The notes under the pieces are model-generated. The model made no database searches. It was not told the DNA's origin and was given only the letters and a program-made list of their open reading frames with translations. From Actinomycetes bacterium (GTDB lineage Bacteria > Actinomycetota > Actinomycetes > Actinomycetales > Dermatophilaceae), in contig JAKOPT010000043.1 in assembly GCA_029778715.1 (NCBI GenBank), positions 62,001 to 126,000 on the forward strand: DNA of 64,000 bases, given 5' to 3'. Each line of letters begins with the position of its first letter. Position 1 is the first letter of the stretch. Of this stretch, positions 11,114 to 20,596 are shown piece by piece. A program made the position numbers and the translations under genes.

Positions 11114-12720
11114 TCCACGTCCTCGTGGGGAGCCAACGGGAGCGGCGACGACGTCAGGGTCCCCTCGGCATACCGGGGCACCGTCAACCGGAACCGCGAC
11201 CCATCCCCGGGGCTGCCCCAGGCCTGCAACCACCCGTTGTGGAGGCGAGCATCCTCCATGGCGATGGCCAGGCCCAGCCCGGTGCCGCCGGTCGTGCGAG
11301 CCCGGGCCGGGTCGGCGCGCCAGAAGCGCGTGAACACCAGGGCCGCCTCCCCGGGGCGCAACCCCACCCCGTGGTCCTCGACGACGACCGCCACCGCCTC
11401 CCCATCGCTGCGCACCGTCGCCAGGACCGGTTCCCCTTCGGAATGCTCGACGGCGTTGACGAGCAGATTGCGCAGGATGCGCTCGACGCGGCGTTCGTCG
11501 ACCTCCGCCTCGCAGGGGGTGTCGGGCAGGTCGAGCACGATGCGAGTGCCGCGCCGCTGCGCCAGCGGGCCGGTCGCCTCGGCGACCGCCGTCACCGTGG
11601 TCCGCAGGTCGACGTCCTCGACGACCAACTCCGCCGCCCCGGCATCGAAGCGGCTGATCTCCAGCAGGTCCGCGAGCAGCGCCTCGAAGCGATCCAGTTC
11701 CCCCTGCAGGAGCTCCGCCGACCGCGCCACGGTGGGATCGAAATCGGCGCGCGAGCCATGAATGAGATCGACGGCCATCCGGATCGTCGTCAACGGGGTG
11801 CGCAACTCGTGCGACACGTCGGAGACGAACCGCTGCTGCACCCGGGACAGATCCTCCAACTGCCGGATCTGGCTCTGCAGCGAGTCGGCCATCTCGTTGA
11901 GCGAGGTCGCCAATTGGGCCAGGTCGTCCTCACCCGACGGGGTCATCCGCTCGTTGAGTGCACCGCTGGACAGCCGCTGCGCCACGGCCGCCGCGCGGCG
12001 CACCGGCGTCACCACCTGCCGGGTGACGACCCAGGCCACGGCACCGACAAGCACGGCGAGGATGAGGCCGGCCAGGAGGAAGGCGTTCTGGATGAACACC
12101 ATGGTCGCCTGCTCACGCTGCATGGGATAGATGACGTACAGGTCGTACATGCCGGCAGAGGGCACCGAGATGGTGCTCCCGACAATGACCGCCGGCACGG
12201 TGTCGCCGTCGAGGTCGATGTCGGTGACCTGGGTGTGCTGACGCGTCGGCGCGTCGCTGACCGCCTTGCGCAGATCGGTGCCGACCGCCGACAGCCCCAC
12301 CGAACCGGTGGCGACCGTTCCGAGGACGAGCGGATTGGTGTTGGCGAGCCCGCGAGCCATGACGGCATACCGGGTGGGTTGGGGGTCGGAGGGTTTGAGG
12401 CGCCCGATGAGGTCACCCGCGGTGACGTTGAGCCTTTCGACGGTGCGCTGCCCGGCATAACTGTCCCAGCGGGACTGGGTGTCCCGAGCGAGGGTGCGCG
12501 CTTCGTACTGGCTCGCCGTGATCTTCTGCTCGGTCAGGCCGCTGGCGATCTCGCGGTAGAGGTAGGCGCCGAGCAGCCCGACGACCAGGGCGCTGAGGAG
12601 CACCGTGGTGGTGACCACGCGCAGTTGGAGAGATTGGCGCCAAGCCCGGTGGATTCGCCCGAGCCGGCCCAGCAGGAGCCGCTCGGTATGCCGTGCCGCC
12701 CCGGTCACGGCACGCCGCAC
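11110..12720 (-). CDS. mtrB: Sensor histidine kinase MtrB
   Basis: A membrane histidine kinase paired with MtrA, controlling cell-wall hydrolases and division in actinobacteria. Seen in order: a TM segment (VVTTTVLLSALVVGLLGAYL), an extracytoplasmic sensor region, a second TM (AFLLAGLILAVLVGAVAWVV), a HAMP domain, a dimerisation helix with the phospho-acceptor His in DVSHELRTPLTT, and an ATPase domain with NLLVNAVEHS, DHGVGL and TGGTGLGLAI. The start is uncertain: GTG 12720 and GTG 12708 are plausible, and a CTG directly overlapping the mtrA stop (about 12768) would give a slightly longer protein. The stop overlaps the lpqB start by four bases. Confidence 0.93.
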   Translation of the reverse strand: MRRAVTGAARHTERLLLGRLGRIHRAWRQSLQLRVVTTTVLLSALVVGLLGAYLYREIASGLTEQKITASQYEARTLARDTQSRWDSYAGQRTVERLNVTAGDLIGRLKPSDPQPTRYAVMARGLANTNPLVLGTVATGSVGLSAVGTDLRKAVSDAPTRQHTQVTDIDLDGDTVPAVIVGSTISVPSAGMYDLYVIYPMQREQATMVFIQNAFLLAGLILAVLVGAVAWVVTRQVVTPVRRAAAVAQRLSSGALNERMTPSGEDDLAQLATSLNEMADSLQSQIRQLEDLSRVQQRFVSDVSHELRTPLTTIRMAVDLIHGSRADFDPTVARSAELLQGELDRFEALLADLLEISRFDAGAAELVVEDVDLRTTVTAVAEATGPLAQRRGTRIVLDLPDTPCEAEVDERRVERILRNLLVNAVEHSEGEPVLATVRSDGEAVAVVVEDHGVGLRPGEAALVFTRFWRADPARARTTGGTGLGLAIAMEDARLHNGWLQAWGSPGDGSRFRLTVPRYAEGTLTSSPLPLAPHEDVE

Positions 12721-12764
12721 CCGCGGCCCGCGGCGGGCCGGGGCGGACGGAGCCGGATCGGTGC

Positions 12765-13442
12765 TCAGGCCGGCCCGGCCTTGTATCCGACCCCCCGGAC
12801 CGTGACAACGATCTCGGGGCGCTCGGGGTCCTTTTCGACCTTCGAGCGCAACCGTTGCACGTGCACGTTGACCAGGCGGGTGTCGCCGGCGTGCCGGTAC
12901 CCCCACACCTGCTCGAGGAGGACCTCCCGGGTGAAGACCTGCCACGGTTTGCGCGCGAGGGCCACGAGGAGGTCGAACTCCAAGGGGGTGAGGTTGAGTT
13001 TCTGACCCCCGCGCCGCACGGAGTGCCCGGCGACGTCGATGACGAGGTCACCGATGGTGAGCCGCTCGGGGTCGGGTTCGTCACCGCGGCGCAGGCGAGC
13101 CCGGATCCGCGCGATGAGTTCCTGGGTCTTGAACGGTTTGACGACATAGTCGTCGGCACCGGATTCGAGGCCCACGACGACGTCGAGGGTGTCGGTGCGG
13201 GCGGTGAGCATGACGATCGGGACGCCGGATTCGGCACGGATGCGGCGGCATACCTCCAAGCCGTCGATGCCAGGCAGCATGACGTCGAGGAGCACGACGT
13301 CGGGGCGCGACTCCCGGAACGCCGCCACCGCCGACGACCCGTCGGCGACGTGGGTGACGTCGAGACCTTCGTTGCTCAACACCAGGCCCAGCATCTCGGC
13401 CAGGGCAAGGTCGTCGTCGACGACGAGCACGCGACCTTTCAC
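12765..13442 (-). CDS. mtrA: Response regulator MtrA (OmpR family)
   Basis: A 225-residue OmpR/PhoB-type regulator. The receiver has VVDDDLALAE at the start, phospho-acceptor Asp53 in VVLLDVMLPG, and VVKPF with the conserved Lys. The winged-helix output domain contains LTPLEFDLLVALARKPWQVFTREVLLE-type sequence and ends in RGVGYKAGPA. The length matches mycobacterial MtrA. GTG 13442 is the likely start, with AGGGAGGGAG seven to twelve bases upstream. It leads the mtrA-mtrB-lpqB operon. The 97-bp upstream gap to ahcY holds one octamer. Confidence 0.97.
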   Translation of the reverse strand: MKGRVLVVDDDLALAEMLGLVLSNEGLDVTHVADGSSAVAAFRESRPDVVLLDVMLPGIDGLEVCRRIRAESGVPIVMLTARTDTLDVVVGLESGADDYVVKPFKTQELIARIRARLRRGDEPDPERLTIGDLVIDVAGHSVRRGGQKLNLTPLEFDLLVALARKPWQVFTREVLLEQVWGYRHAGDTRLVNVHVQRLRSKVEKDPERPEIVVTVRGVGYKAGPA

Positions 13443-13539
13443 GCGGACACTCCCTCCCTGGGCACGGGTTTCCCCGCCATCATCACATAGCGGCTCGGTA
13501 TGCCGTGACCGACCCGTGACCTTTGGGCGCGTCGAGGAC

Positions 13540-15000
13540 TCAGTAGCGGTAGTGCTCGGGCTTGTAGGGACCGGCGACATCGACGCCGAGGTATTCGGCC
13601 TGTTCCTTGGTGAGCTCGGTCAACTCCACGCCAAGGGCCTCCAGGTGGGCCCGGGCCACCTTCTCGTCGAGGTGCTTGGGCAGCGTCTTGACCTGCGGCT
13701 GGCCCTCCTCGTCGCGGTAGTCCTCGGGGGCGGCGAAGAGCTCCATCTGGGCAATCGTCTGGTTGGAGAACGAGTTGGACATGACGAAGCTCGGGTGGCC
13801 GGTGGCGTTGCCGAGGTTCATCAGGCGCCCCTCGGACAAGACGATGATCGAGTGGCCGTCGGGGAACGCCCACTCGTGGACCTGGGGCTTGATCTCGGTC
13901 TTGACCACGCCCTCGACTCGAGCCAGGCCGGCCATGTCGATCTCGTTGTCGAAGTGACCGATGTTGGAGACGATCGCCTTGTTCTTCATCCGCGCCATGT
14001 GCTCGGCGGTGATGACGTCGAAGCACCCGGTCGTCGTGACGAAGATGTCGCCGTACTCGCAGGCCTTGTCCATGGTCGTCACCTGGAACCCCTCCATCGC
14101 CGCCTGCAGCGCACAGATGGGGTCGACCTCGGTGACGACGACCCGGGCCCCTTGACCGGCGAGGGACTGGGCGCAGCCCTTGCCGACGTCACCATAGCCG
14201 GCGACCACGGCGACCTTGCCGCCGATGAGGACGTCAGTGGCCCGGTTGAGGCCGTCGATGAGGGAGTGGCGGCAGCCGTACTTGTTGTCGAACTTGGACT
14301 TGGTCACCGAGTCGTTGACGTTGATGGCCGGGAACAACAACTCCCCGGCCTCGGCCAACTGGTAGAGCCGGTGGACACCGGTCGTCGTTTCCTCGGTGAC
14401 CCCCTTGATGCCCTGCGCGATCCGGGTCCACTTGGTCGGGTCGGCCGCCATCGTCTGCCGGACGAGCGCCTTGAACACCCCGAACTCCTCGGAGTCCTCC
14501 TCGGTGGTCGGAGGCACCTGCCCGGCCTGCTCCCAGGCCCGCCCCTTGTGGACGAGCATGGTCGCGTCCCCGCCGTCGTCGAGGATCATGTTCGGGCCCT
14601 CGCCGGCGTCCTGGCCGGGCCAGGTGAGGATCTTGTCGGTGCACACCCAGTACTCCGGCAAGGTCTCGCCCTTCCAGGCGAACACCGACACCCCCTGCGG
14701 GTCCTCCGGGGTGCCGTGCGGGCCGACGACGACGGCCGCGGCGGCCTCGTCTTGGGTGGAGTAGATGTTGCACGAGGCCCAGCGCACCTGGGCCCCGAGG
14801 GCGACGAGGGTTTCGATGAGCACCGCGGTCTGCACGGTCATGTGGAGTGAACCGGCGATCCGGGCCCCCGCGAGCGGTTGCGCCGCGGCATACTCCGCGC
14901 GCAGCGCCATCAACCCGGGCATCTCGTGCTCGGCGAGGCGGATTTGGTGGCGGCCGGCGGACGCCAGCGACAAGTCGCGGACGGCATACTCGAAAGACAT
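13540..15000 (-). CDS. ahcY: S-adenosylhomocysteine hydrolase
   Basis: This enzyme splits S-adenosylhomocysteine to homocysteine and adenosine, relieving product inhibition of methyltransferases. The 486 residues show the early [14 protein letters not shown] block, the NAD-binding [10 protein letters not shown] loop and the hallmark C-terminus KPEHYRY. The actinobacterial insertion of about 40 residues (with [14 protein letters not shown]) is present. Start ATG 15000 follows AGGAG. The 144-bp divergent gap to the DUF808 gene contains short GC-rich hairpins, but I do not recognise a SAM or SAH riboswitch. Only two octamers occur, both within the first 40 codons. Confidence 0.97.
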   Translation of the reverse strand: MSFEYAVRDLSLASAGRHQIRLAEHEMPGLMALRAEYAAAQPLAGARIAGSLHMTVQTAVLIETLVALGAQVRWASCNIYSTQDEAAAAVVVGPHGTPEDPQGVSVFAWKGETLPEYWVCTDKILTWPGQDAGEGPNMILDDGGDATMLVHKGRAWEQAGQVPPTTEEDSEEFGVFKALVRQTMAADPTKWTRIAQGIKGVTEETTTGVHRLYQLAEAGELLFPAINVNDSVTKSKFDNKYGCRHSLIDGLNRATDVLIGGKVAVVAGYGDVGKGCAQSLAGQGARVVVTEVDPICALQAAMEGFQVTTMDKACEYGDIFVTTTGCFDVITAEHMARMKNKAIVSNIGHFDNEIDMAGLARVEGVVKTEIKPQVHEWAFPDGHSIIVLSEGRLMNLGNATGHPSFVMSNSFSNQTIAQMELFAAPEDYRDEEGQPQVKTLPKHLDEKVARAHLEALGVELTELTKEQAEYLGVDVAGPYKPEHYRY

Positions 15001-15144
15001 GGGGGAAACTCCTGGTCGAAGAGGGCGAATGACCCGGCGTCGCCCTTCAGGGCACACGGTGGTGGGTTATCGCCCACGCCGGCGACCACCCAGTCTACCG
15101 GCGAGCCGACCCGTCCTCCCCGCGTCCGTCTAGGCTTCAGTCCC

Positions 15145-16104
15145 GTGAGTGGAGGACTCTTCGCGCTGCTGGACGACATCGCTGTGCTCGTGCGAGCCAG
15201 CGCCGCATCGGTCGACGATGTCGCCGCAGCGGCCGGGCGGGCCAGCGCCAAGGCCGCCGGGGTCGTCATCGACGACACCGCGGTCACGCCGCGCTACGTC
15301 CACGGGCTGGAACCGGCCCGTGAGTTGCCCATCGTGCGCCGCATCGCCATGGGGTCGCTGCGCAACAAACTCCTGGCGATCGTGCCGGTCGCCTTGCTGC
15401 TCAGCCAGTTTCTCCCCGGCGCGTTGACGCCGCTGCTCATGCTCGGCGGGACGTACCTGTGTTTCGAGGCCGCCGAGAAGGTCTGGGAACGGCTGGCGCA
15501 CCACGGCGGCGAGGCATCCCCCGCCGAGGACGCCAGCCTCGATGCCCCCGACGAGGACCGGCTCGTCGCCTCGGCCGTGCGCACCGATTTCATCCTCTCC
15601 GCCGAGATCATGGTCATCAGCCTCGGCGAGGTGGTCACCGAACCGCTGCTCAACCGGACCCTGATTCTCGTCGTCGTCGCGGTCACGATGACGGCCCTCG
15701 TCTATGGCGTGGTCGCCCTCATCGTCAAGATGGACGACGTCGGCCTGCACCTGGCCCGTCGCGGCCGCCCGGTCACCGGTCCGCTCGGGCGCGGGCTGGT
15801 GGCCGCCATGCCCCGAGTCCTCACCGTGCTCTCCAGCGTCGGAGTGGCGGCCATGGCGTGGGTCGGGGGTCACATGCTCCTCGCCGGGTTCGCGGAGATC
15901 GGCTCGCGGGTGGGGTGGCCGGCGCTCGGGGCGCCCTACGGGTGGGTCCATCACGCGGAGGTCGCCGTCACCGGTGCGGTCGGCCCGCTCGGCGGGGTCC
16001 TCGGCTGGCTGACCAACACCGCCGGCTCGACGGTCTTCGGGCTGCTCGTCGGGGCGCTGGTCGCCGCCGTGCTCCACCTGGTTCCCCGGCGCTCGCGCCC
16101 CTGA
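15145..16104 (+). CDS. DUF808 (YedI-like) membrane protein
   Basis: A 319-residue member of the DUF808 family, which includes E. coli YedI and has no known biochemical function. The family start SGGLFALLDDIAVLVRASAA is followed by KAAGVVIDDTAVTPRYVHG and PIVRRIAMGSLRNKL. About six hydrophobic segments then follow, with the conserved RTDFILSAEIMVISLGEV between them. The start is GTG 15145, since the family begins exactly at SGGLFALLDD. It is divergent from ahcY and followed after 19 bp by the YbaK-like gene, so the two may be co-transcribed. Confidence 0.9.
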   Translation: MSGGLFALLDDIAVLVRASAASVDDVAAAAGRASAKAAGVVIDDTAVTPRYVHGLEPARELPIVRRIAMGSLRNKLLAIVPVALLLSQFLPGALTPLLMLGGTYLCFEAAEKVWERLAHHGGEASPAEDASLDAPDEDRLVASAVRTDFILSAEIMVISLGEVVTEPLLNRTLILVVVAVTMTALVYGVVALIVKMDDVGLHLARRGRPVTGPLGRGLVAAMPRVLTVLSSVGVAAMAWVGGHMLLAGFAEIGSRVGWPALGAPYGWVHHAEVAVTGAVGPLGGVLGWLTNTAGSTVFGLLVGALVAAVLHLVPRRSRP

Positions 16105-16123
16105 TCGCAAGAGAGAGTCCGGT

Positions 16124-16666
16124 ATGCCGTCTGCTCGCGGAACGCTCCCCTGGGCGCCTGCCGCTGCCCACCCCCAATTGCTGGCCCCGCCGGTGGCCGC
16201 TGCCGTGGGTGCCGTGCCATCGGCCCTCGTCGCCGCCATCGACGACCCCCTCGCCGACACCGCGGCGTTCTGCGCGGCCTACGACGTGGCCCCCGGGTCG
16301 TCCGCCAACTGCGTCGTCGTCGCAGGTCGTCGCGGGGAGGTCACCCGGTATGCCGCGGTGCTCGTCCTCGCGACGCAGCGCGCCGACATCAACGGGATCG
16401 TGCGCCGCCACCTCGACGTACGCAAGATTTCGTTTGCCCCCCGCGAGACGGCGACCGGGCTGACCGGGATGGAGTTCGGCGGGATCACCCCGGTCGGGCT
16501 CCCGCAGACCTGGCCGATCCTCATCGATCCGGCAGTCCTCGCGGCCGGCCCGGTCGTCATCGGCAGTGGCCTGCGCCGCAGCAAACTGCTCGTCGAGCCG
16601 ACCGACCTGCTCGCCCTGCCCGGCGCCCTCGCCCTCGAGTTGGCGCTACCGCCCGCCGCCGACTGA
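16124..16666 (+). CDS. YbaK/EbsC-domain aminoacyl-tRNA deacylase-like protein
   Basis: A 180-residue protein with a YbaK/ProX-type editing domain (about 40-175). Members hydrolyse mischarged aminoacyl-tRNAs. Recognisable features are SANCVVVAGRRGE, ADINGIVRRHLDVRKISFAP, TGLTGMEFGGITPVGLP and the late VIGSGLRRSKLLVEP. These belong to the subfamily lacking a free-standing specificity assignment, so the substrate is unknown. ATG 16124 lies inside an octamer (GGT ATG CCG), and only a weak GAGAGAG precedes it. A second octamer sits inside the gene. It is convergent with the isomerase gene. Confidence 0.85.
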   Translation: MPSARGTLPWAPAAAHPQLLAPPVAAAVGAVPSALVAAIDDPLADTAAFCAAYDVAPGSSANCVVVAGRRGEVTRYAAVLVLATQRADINGIVRRHLDVRKISFAPRETATGLTGMEFGGITPVGLPQTWPILIDPAVLAAGPVVIGSGLRRSKLLVEPTDLLALPGALALELALPPAAD

Positions 16667-16749
16667 GGTCCCCGCGGCTGGTACCCCACACTGGGCGCCG
16701 CACCCCGGGGTCCCGGGTCGGGTGCCACGGGCGCGGGCCGAGCAGCGGA

Positions 16750-17922
16750 TCAGGAGGTGCGGTCCCGGAGGTCGGCGACATGGGCGGACACGACCGGGTC
16801 GACACCGAGGCCGAGCGCGGCATACGTCGTCGCATAGTCGCCGAGGGCGACGAGCGAGGCCAACCGGGCCACCGCGGACCGGCCCTCCGCACGCACCTCG
16901 CGAACCCGCGCCCCGACCGAGCGGGCCGCCTCCGCGACGGCCTCGGCGAGGTGCTCCCGGCCCGCCTCGCCGGGTGAGTGGCCGGGCGCCGCGGACGCGG
17001 CGTCGCGGATCAGGACGAGCGAGAGCGGCAGGGTCGCCGGTCCGTCGAGGAAGGGGTCGGCGAACAGGTCGCGCCCACCGAGGGCGCGGGCGCCGCCGTC
17101 GGCATGCGGGCCGTCGAAGCACGCGACGATGGTCGCCGCATCGTCGGGCAGGGTGCCATGCGTCGCCGGTATGCGCGCGGTGCGGGCCGCCATCGCCGCC
17201 ATCCGCCGAGCCGCCACCCCGGCGAGCGGCCCGTCCCCGAGAATCAGGGGCACGGTGTCGGAGAGGGCCAGGGCGAGGTCCTTGCCCGGGTTGACGAAGG
17301 ATTCGCTGGAGGGGCGGCACTCCTCCGCCCTGGCGTCCAGGATGTCGGCGGCCTCGTCAAGGGCCGCGGTCGGGACATCGACGACGCCGAGCCGGTCGGC
17401 CGCGCGCAAGACGGGGACGAGCAGCGACCACAGCGCGGTGCGCGACGACGGTGACGGCACGGCGATGTCGACCTGGGTGCCGCGTGCCTGCCGGGACACG
17501 GCCGCGAGCGGACTGTCGGCGGCGGCCACGGTGAGCAGGGACGCCCCCCGCCGGGCGGCCTCGGTCGCCAACCGCAGCGGACCCGCGGCCCGGCCGGATT
17601 GGGACACGGCGACGACCAGGTCGAGCGGGCCGACCCATCCCGGGAGCGCCCCACCGGAGCGGGTCGTGACCGGCACCGGGCTGTGCGCATCGGCGAGGAG
17701 GTCGAGGACGTTCCCGACGAGCCCGGACCCACCGAGCGCGGCCACGAGCACCGACCGGGGGCGGTCCGCGCGCGACCAGCGCTCCACCCCGGCCTCGTCG
17801 GTAGCCACCATCGCGCGACGCACCTGGGCCCCGCCGCTGGCCAGCGCCCGCAGCGCGCCCCGCGAATCGGCCTGCTCGAGGGCGTCGACATCGTCGAGGC
17901 GGGTTTCGTCGATCCAGGTCAT
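16750..17922 (-). CDS. SIS-domain phosphoglucose/phosphomannose isomerase-like protein
   Basis: A 390-residue two-SIS-domain protein, homologous in position and type to Rv3256c next to manB. The first SIS domain shows VLVAALGGSGLVGNVLDLL and VVAVSQSGRAAGPL. The second region contains SFVNPGKDLALALSDTVP. Related enzymes interconvert fructose-6-phosphate with glucose-6- or mannose-6-phosphate, feeding GDP-mannose synthesis, but actinobacterial Rv3256c-type proteins have not been clearly assigned. Start ATG 17922 is supported by AGAGGAGA. It lies 89 bp beyond the Trm112-like gene in the same direction as manB, consistent with an operon. Confidence 0.85.
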   Translation of the reverse strand: MTWIDETRLDDVDALEQADSRGALRALASGGAQVRRAMVATDEAGVERWSRADRPRSVLVAALGGSGLVGNVLDLLADAHSPVPVTTRSGGALPGWVGPLDLVVAVSQSGRAAGPLRLATEAARRGASLLTVAAADSPLAAVSRQARGTQVDIAVPSPSSRTALWSLLVPVLRAADRLGVVDVPTAALDEAADILDARAEECRPSSESFVNPGKDLALALSDTVPLILGDGPLAGVAARRMAAMAARTARIPATHGTLPDDAATIVACFDGPHADGGARALGGRDLFADPFLDGPATLPLSLVLIRDAASAAPGHSPGEAGREHLAEAVAEAARSVGARVREVRAEGRSAVARLASLVALGDYATTYAALGLGVDPVVSAHVADLRDRTS

Positions 17923-18011
17923 CGCGGTGTCTCCTCTGGCCGGGCAGGCTCTGGGAACCACGGTAATCGCGGTGGAGTCGGCGCGAGCACCGCGGCCGGT
18001 CGAGGCCGCGG

Positions 18012-18197
18012 CTACGCGGGCGTGCGGGCCTCGTCGATGAGAAGGACCGGTATGCCGTCCTCGAACCGGTAGGCCAACCCGCAGTCGGGGTCGACGCACA
18101 CGAGTTCGGGACCGGTGGGTCCGGTGTCGTCGCGCAATTCGGCGCGGCACTTGGGGCAGCGCAGGATCTCGCGCAGCCAGGGTTCGATAGTGCTCAT
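18012..18197 (-). CDS. Trm112-like small zinc-ribbon protein
   Basis: A 61-residue Trm112p/UPF0434-type protein. CPKC (residues 14-17) and C-x4-C (about 34-39) form a likely zinc site, followed by the family end YRFEDGIPVLLIDEA. Family members can act as small activating partners of methyltransferases, but the partner is unknown here. The ATG at 18197 overlaps the manB stop as ATGA, so the two are translationally coupled. The Gly-Ile-Pro of its conserved end is written with the octamer and therefore the rare ATA codon. Confidence 0.88.
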   Translation of the reverse strand: MSTIEPWLREILRCPKCRAELRDDTGPTGPELVCVDPDCGLAYRFEDGIPVLLIDEARTPA

Positions 18198-19642
18198 CGG
18201 CCCGGTCCTCTCACGATGGCGAGTGCGGCGTCACGCACCCGCTCCATGGTGGCAGCATCGGCCGCCTCGACGTTGAGTCGCAACAGCGGTTCGGTGTTGG
18301 ACGCGCGCAGGTTGAGCCACCACATGGGGTCGCCCTGCCCCCCGGCGTGGGTCAGGGTGAGCCCGTCGAGCCGGTCCTCCTCGACCCCCTCGCCGCTCGC
18401 CCAGGCCCGGACCGCCTCGGTGGCCGCCCCCGCGTCGGCGACCGCCGAATTGATCTCGCCGGACGCGGCATACCGGTGATAGCCGGCCATCAGGGCGCTC
18501 AGCGGGTCCGGCTGCTCACCCAGGGCGGCGAGGACGTGCAGGGCGGCGAGCATGCCGGTGTCGGCAAACCAGAACTCCCGGAAGTAGTAGTGGGCGCTGT
18601 GCTCGCCGCCGAAGACCGCGTCGTGCGCGGCCATCTCGGCCTTGATGAACGAGTGCCCCACCCGGGTGCGCACCGGCGTGGCGCCCTCGGCGGCAATGAC
18701 CTCCGGAACCTGGGCCGAAGTGATGACGTTGTGGACGATGCTCGGGCGCGGGCGACCCGCGGCGCGTTCCTTGGCGATGGCGCGACGGGCGATGAGCGCC
18801 GTGATCGCGCTCGGGCTGACCGCCTCGCCCCGCTCGTCGACGACGAAACACCGGTCCGCGTCGCCGTCGAAGGCCAACCCCAGGTCGGCGCCGTGGGCGA
18901 CGACGGCCCGCTGGAGATCGACGAGATTGGCCGGGTCGAGCGGGTTGGCCTCGTGGTTGGGGAAGGTGCCGTCGAGTTCGAAGTAGAGGGGCACGATCGT
19001 CAGCGGCAGGGCCGGCAGGCCGGCTCCGGGGCCCAGCACCGCCGGCACGGTGTGTCCCCCCATGCCGTTGCCCGCATCGACGACCACGGTGAGGGGGCGG
19101 ATCGCGGTGAGGTCGACGAGGGACCGCACGAACGCGGCATACGCGCCGAGGACGTCCCGCCCGCCGATGGCGCCCGCCCGCGGTGCCGGCGCCAGGTCGG
19201 CGGCGCCGTCGAGGATGGCCTGGGCCAGGTCCCGGATCGCGGCGAGACCGGAATCCTGCCCGACCGGGCGCGCGCCCGCGCGGCTCAGTTTGATCCCGTT
19301 GTATGCCGCGGGGTTGTGGCTCGCGGTGAACATTGCCCCCGGCCGGTCGAGGGCACCGCTGGCGTAGTAGAGCCCGTCGGTGCTCGCCAGGCCGATCTCG
19401 ACGACATCGACCCCACGCCCGGCCGCGCCCTCGGCGAAGGCGCGGGACAGCGACGGGGAGGAGGCCCGCATGTCGTGACCGATGACCACCTGCGGGACCA
19501 CCCCGGGAGCCGCCTCCGGGACGGCGATCACTTCCGCGAACGCCGCACCGAGCGCCCGCGCCACCGCGGCGTCGAGTTGCTCGGGGACCAGGCCCCGCAC
19601 GTCGTAGGCCTTGACGAAATCACGCAGGGGGGGTCGACTCAC
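18194..19642 (-). CDS. manB: Phosphomannomutase/phosphoglucomutase ManB
   Basis: This enzyme converts mannose-6-phosphate to mannose-1-phosphate (or the glucose equivalents), supplying GDP-mannose for envelope glycans. The 482 residues carry all four alpha-D-phosphohexomutase signatures: phosphoserine loop TASHNPAAYNGIK (about 103-115), metal loop DGDADRC (about 245), sugar loop GGEHSAHYYF (about 330) and phosphate-binding RASNTEPLLR near the C-terminus. Start GTG 19642 gives SRPPLRDFVKAYDVRG, the normal family beginning. Neighbours match the Rv3256c-Rv3258c order of mycobacteria. Confidence 0.95.
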   Translation of the reverse strand: MSRPPLRDFVKAYDVRGLVPEQLDAAVARALGAAFAEVIAVPEAAPGVVPQVVIGHDMRASSPSLSRAFAEGAAGRGVDVVEIGLASTDGLYYASGALDRPGAMFTASHNPAAYNGIKLSRAGARPVGQDSGLAAIRDLAQAILDGAADLAPAPRAGAIGGRDVLGAYAAFVRSLVDLTAIRPLTVVVDAGNGMGGHTVPAVLGPGAGLPALPLTIVPLYFELDGTFPNHEANPLDPANLVDLQRAVVAHGADLGLAFDGDADRCFVVDERGEAVSPSAITALIARRAIAKERAAGRPRPSIVHNVITSAQVPEVIAAEGATPVRTRVGHSFIKAEMAAHDAVFGGEHSAHYYFREFWFADTGMLAALHVLAALGEQPDPLSALMAGYHRYAASGEINSAVADAGAATEAVRAWASGEGVEEDRLDGLTLTHAGGQGDPMWWLNLRASNTEPLLRLNVEAADAATMERVRDAALAIVRGPGR

Positions 19643-19664
19643 AACAGCCAAGGCTACGTCAGGG

Positions 19665-20069
19665 TCAGCTGGGATCGGTGGTCCCCGGGATGACCCGCAG
19701 GTGCCCACGAGTGCGTCCGGGGGCGGAGGGCGGGGGCGGCGACCCCGCGGGGCCGCCGTGGGCGGTCGACGCCTCCGGTGCTGCTCCGCCCTTGCGCGCT
19801 TTCGGGGTCTCACGGACGGCCTCGACCATCGCGAGCAGGTCGTCCGGGTCGGTGACGACGACGAAGCCCTCGGGCGAGAGGCGCACGATGTCCCATCCAC
19901 GGGGGGCGGTCAGCCGGGTCGCGTGGTCGGCGCACAGGTCGTAGGTGTGCGGCTCGGCATACGTGGCCAGCGGACCGACGACGACGGCGCGATCGGCATA
20001 CGCGTAGGTCAGAGTGGCGACCGCGGGCGTCCGGCAGCCGGTTTTGGTGCAGCGACGGGTCGAACTCAC
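19665..20069 (-). CDS. DUF3499 family protein
   Basis: A 134-residue actinobacterial protein homologous to Rv3258c. The conserved part (about 1-85) starts RRCTKTGCRTPAVATLTYAYADR and contains CADHATRLTAPRGW. The Cys/His positions suggest a small metal site, but this is inference. The tail is Pro/Gly-rich and disordered-looking. It lies 22 bp upstream of manB in the same operon. Start is GTG 20069. Two octamers stand 39 bp apart in the conserved part, encoding Tyr-Ala in YAYADR and ATYAEP. Confidence 0.88.
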   Translation of the reverse strand: MSSTRRCTKTGCRTPAVATLTYAYADRAVVVGPLATYAEPHTYDLCADHATRLTAPRGWDIVRLSPEGFVVVTDPDDLLAMVEAVRETPKARKGGAAPEASTAHGGPAGSPPPPSAPGRTRGHLRVIPGTTDPS

Positions 20070-20130
20070 GGGCGCGACTCTAGGTCACCATCGCCCGCAG
20101 GTCCCCATCGGCACGCCGTACCATGCCCAT

Positions 20131-20544
20131 ATGAGCGGTGCCCAGCCCCCGCGGCGCCCCCGGCGGGACCGGCACGGGCGCGGCCCACGGGGACCGCTCG
20201 CCTGGCCGGCCGTGCCCGCCATGCTCTCCCGGCGCGACCGATTCGACGAGGTCGTCATCGAGGTCGCCGAGCGCGCCCAGCCCTGGCTGGGAGTGCGGCA
20301 TGCCGACGTCGAGTTCGCCGTGGAGGAGGTGCCGCCCGACGACCCGCCCCCGTGGGAACCCCGGGTGGCCACCCTGGGCCGGATTGTCGGCGGGGGGCGG
20401 CGGCCGCGACGGATCGTGGTCTACCGGCAGCCGGTGCAGGCCCGGGCCGGGTCCGAGGCCGAGGCCGCCGCCCTCGTGCGCGACGTCGTGGCCGAACAGG
20501 TGGCCCTGCTCCTCGGTGTCCCGCCGGATGAGGTGCGCCTCTAG
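20131..20544 (+). CDS. Rv3259-like metallopeptidase-family protein lacking HExxH
   Basis: A 137-residue protein at the Rv3259 position beside manB and whiB2. It resembles the minimal-metalloprotease (DUF1025) family: FDEVVIEVAERAQPWLG, VEFAVEEVPPDDPP and IVVYRQPV are the family blocks. Where catalytic members have HExxH, this protein reads VVAEQVALLLGVPPDEV, so both His ligands are absent and peptidase activity is unlikely. Start ATG 20131 is placed just before the conserved region; the frame is open upstream on the antisense of DUF3499. It is convergent with the DUF5719 gene. Confidence 0.8.
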   Translation: MSGAQPPRRPRRDRHGRGPRGPLAWPAVPAMLSRRDRFDEVVIEVAERAQPWLGVRHADVEFAVEEVPPDDPPPWEPRVATLGRIVGGGRRPRRIVVYRQPVQARAGSEAEAAALVRDVVAEQVALLLGVPPDEVRL

Positions 20545-20596
20545 CGGCTGCGTCTCGTGGGGGGCGTTCCGACGAGGTGGCGAGCGACCCGGGCCG

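Noticed and set aside
15001-15144. SAM or SAH riboswitch upstream of ahcY
   Set aside because: The region has GC-rich hairpins, but I could not fit the conserved core of any SAM or SAH riboswitch class.
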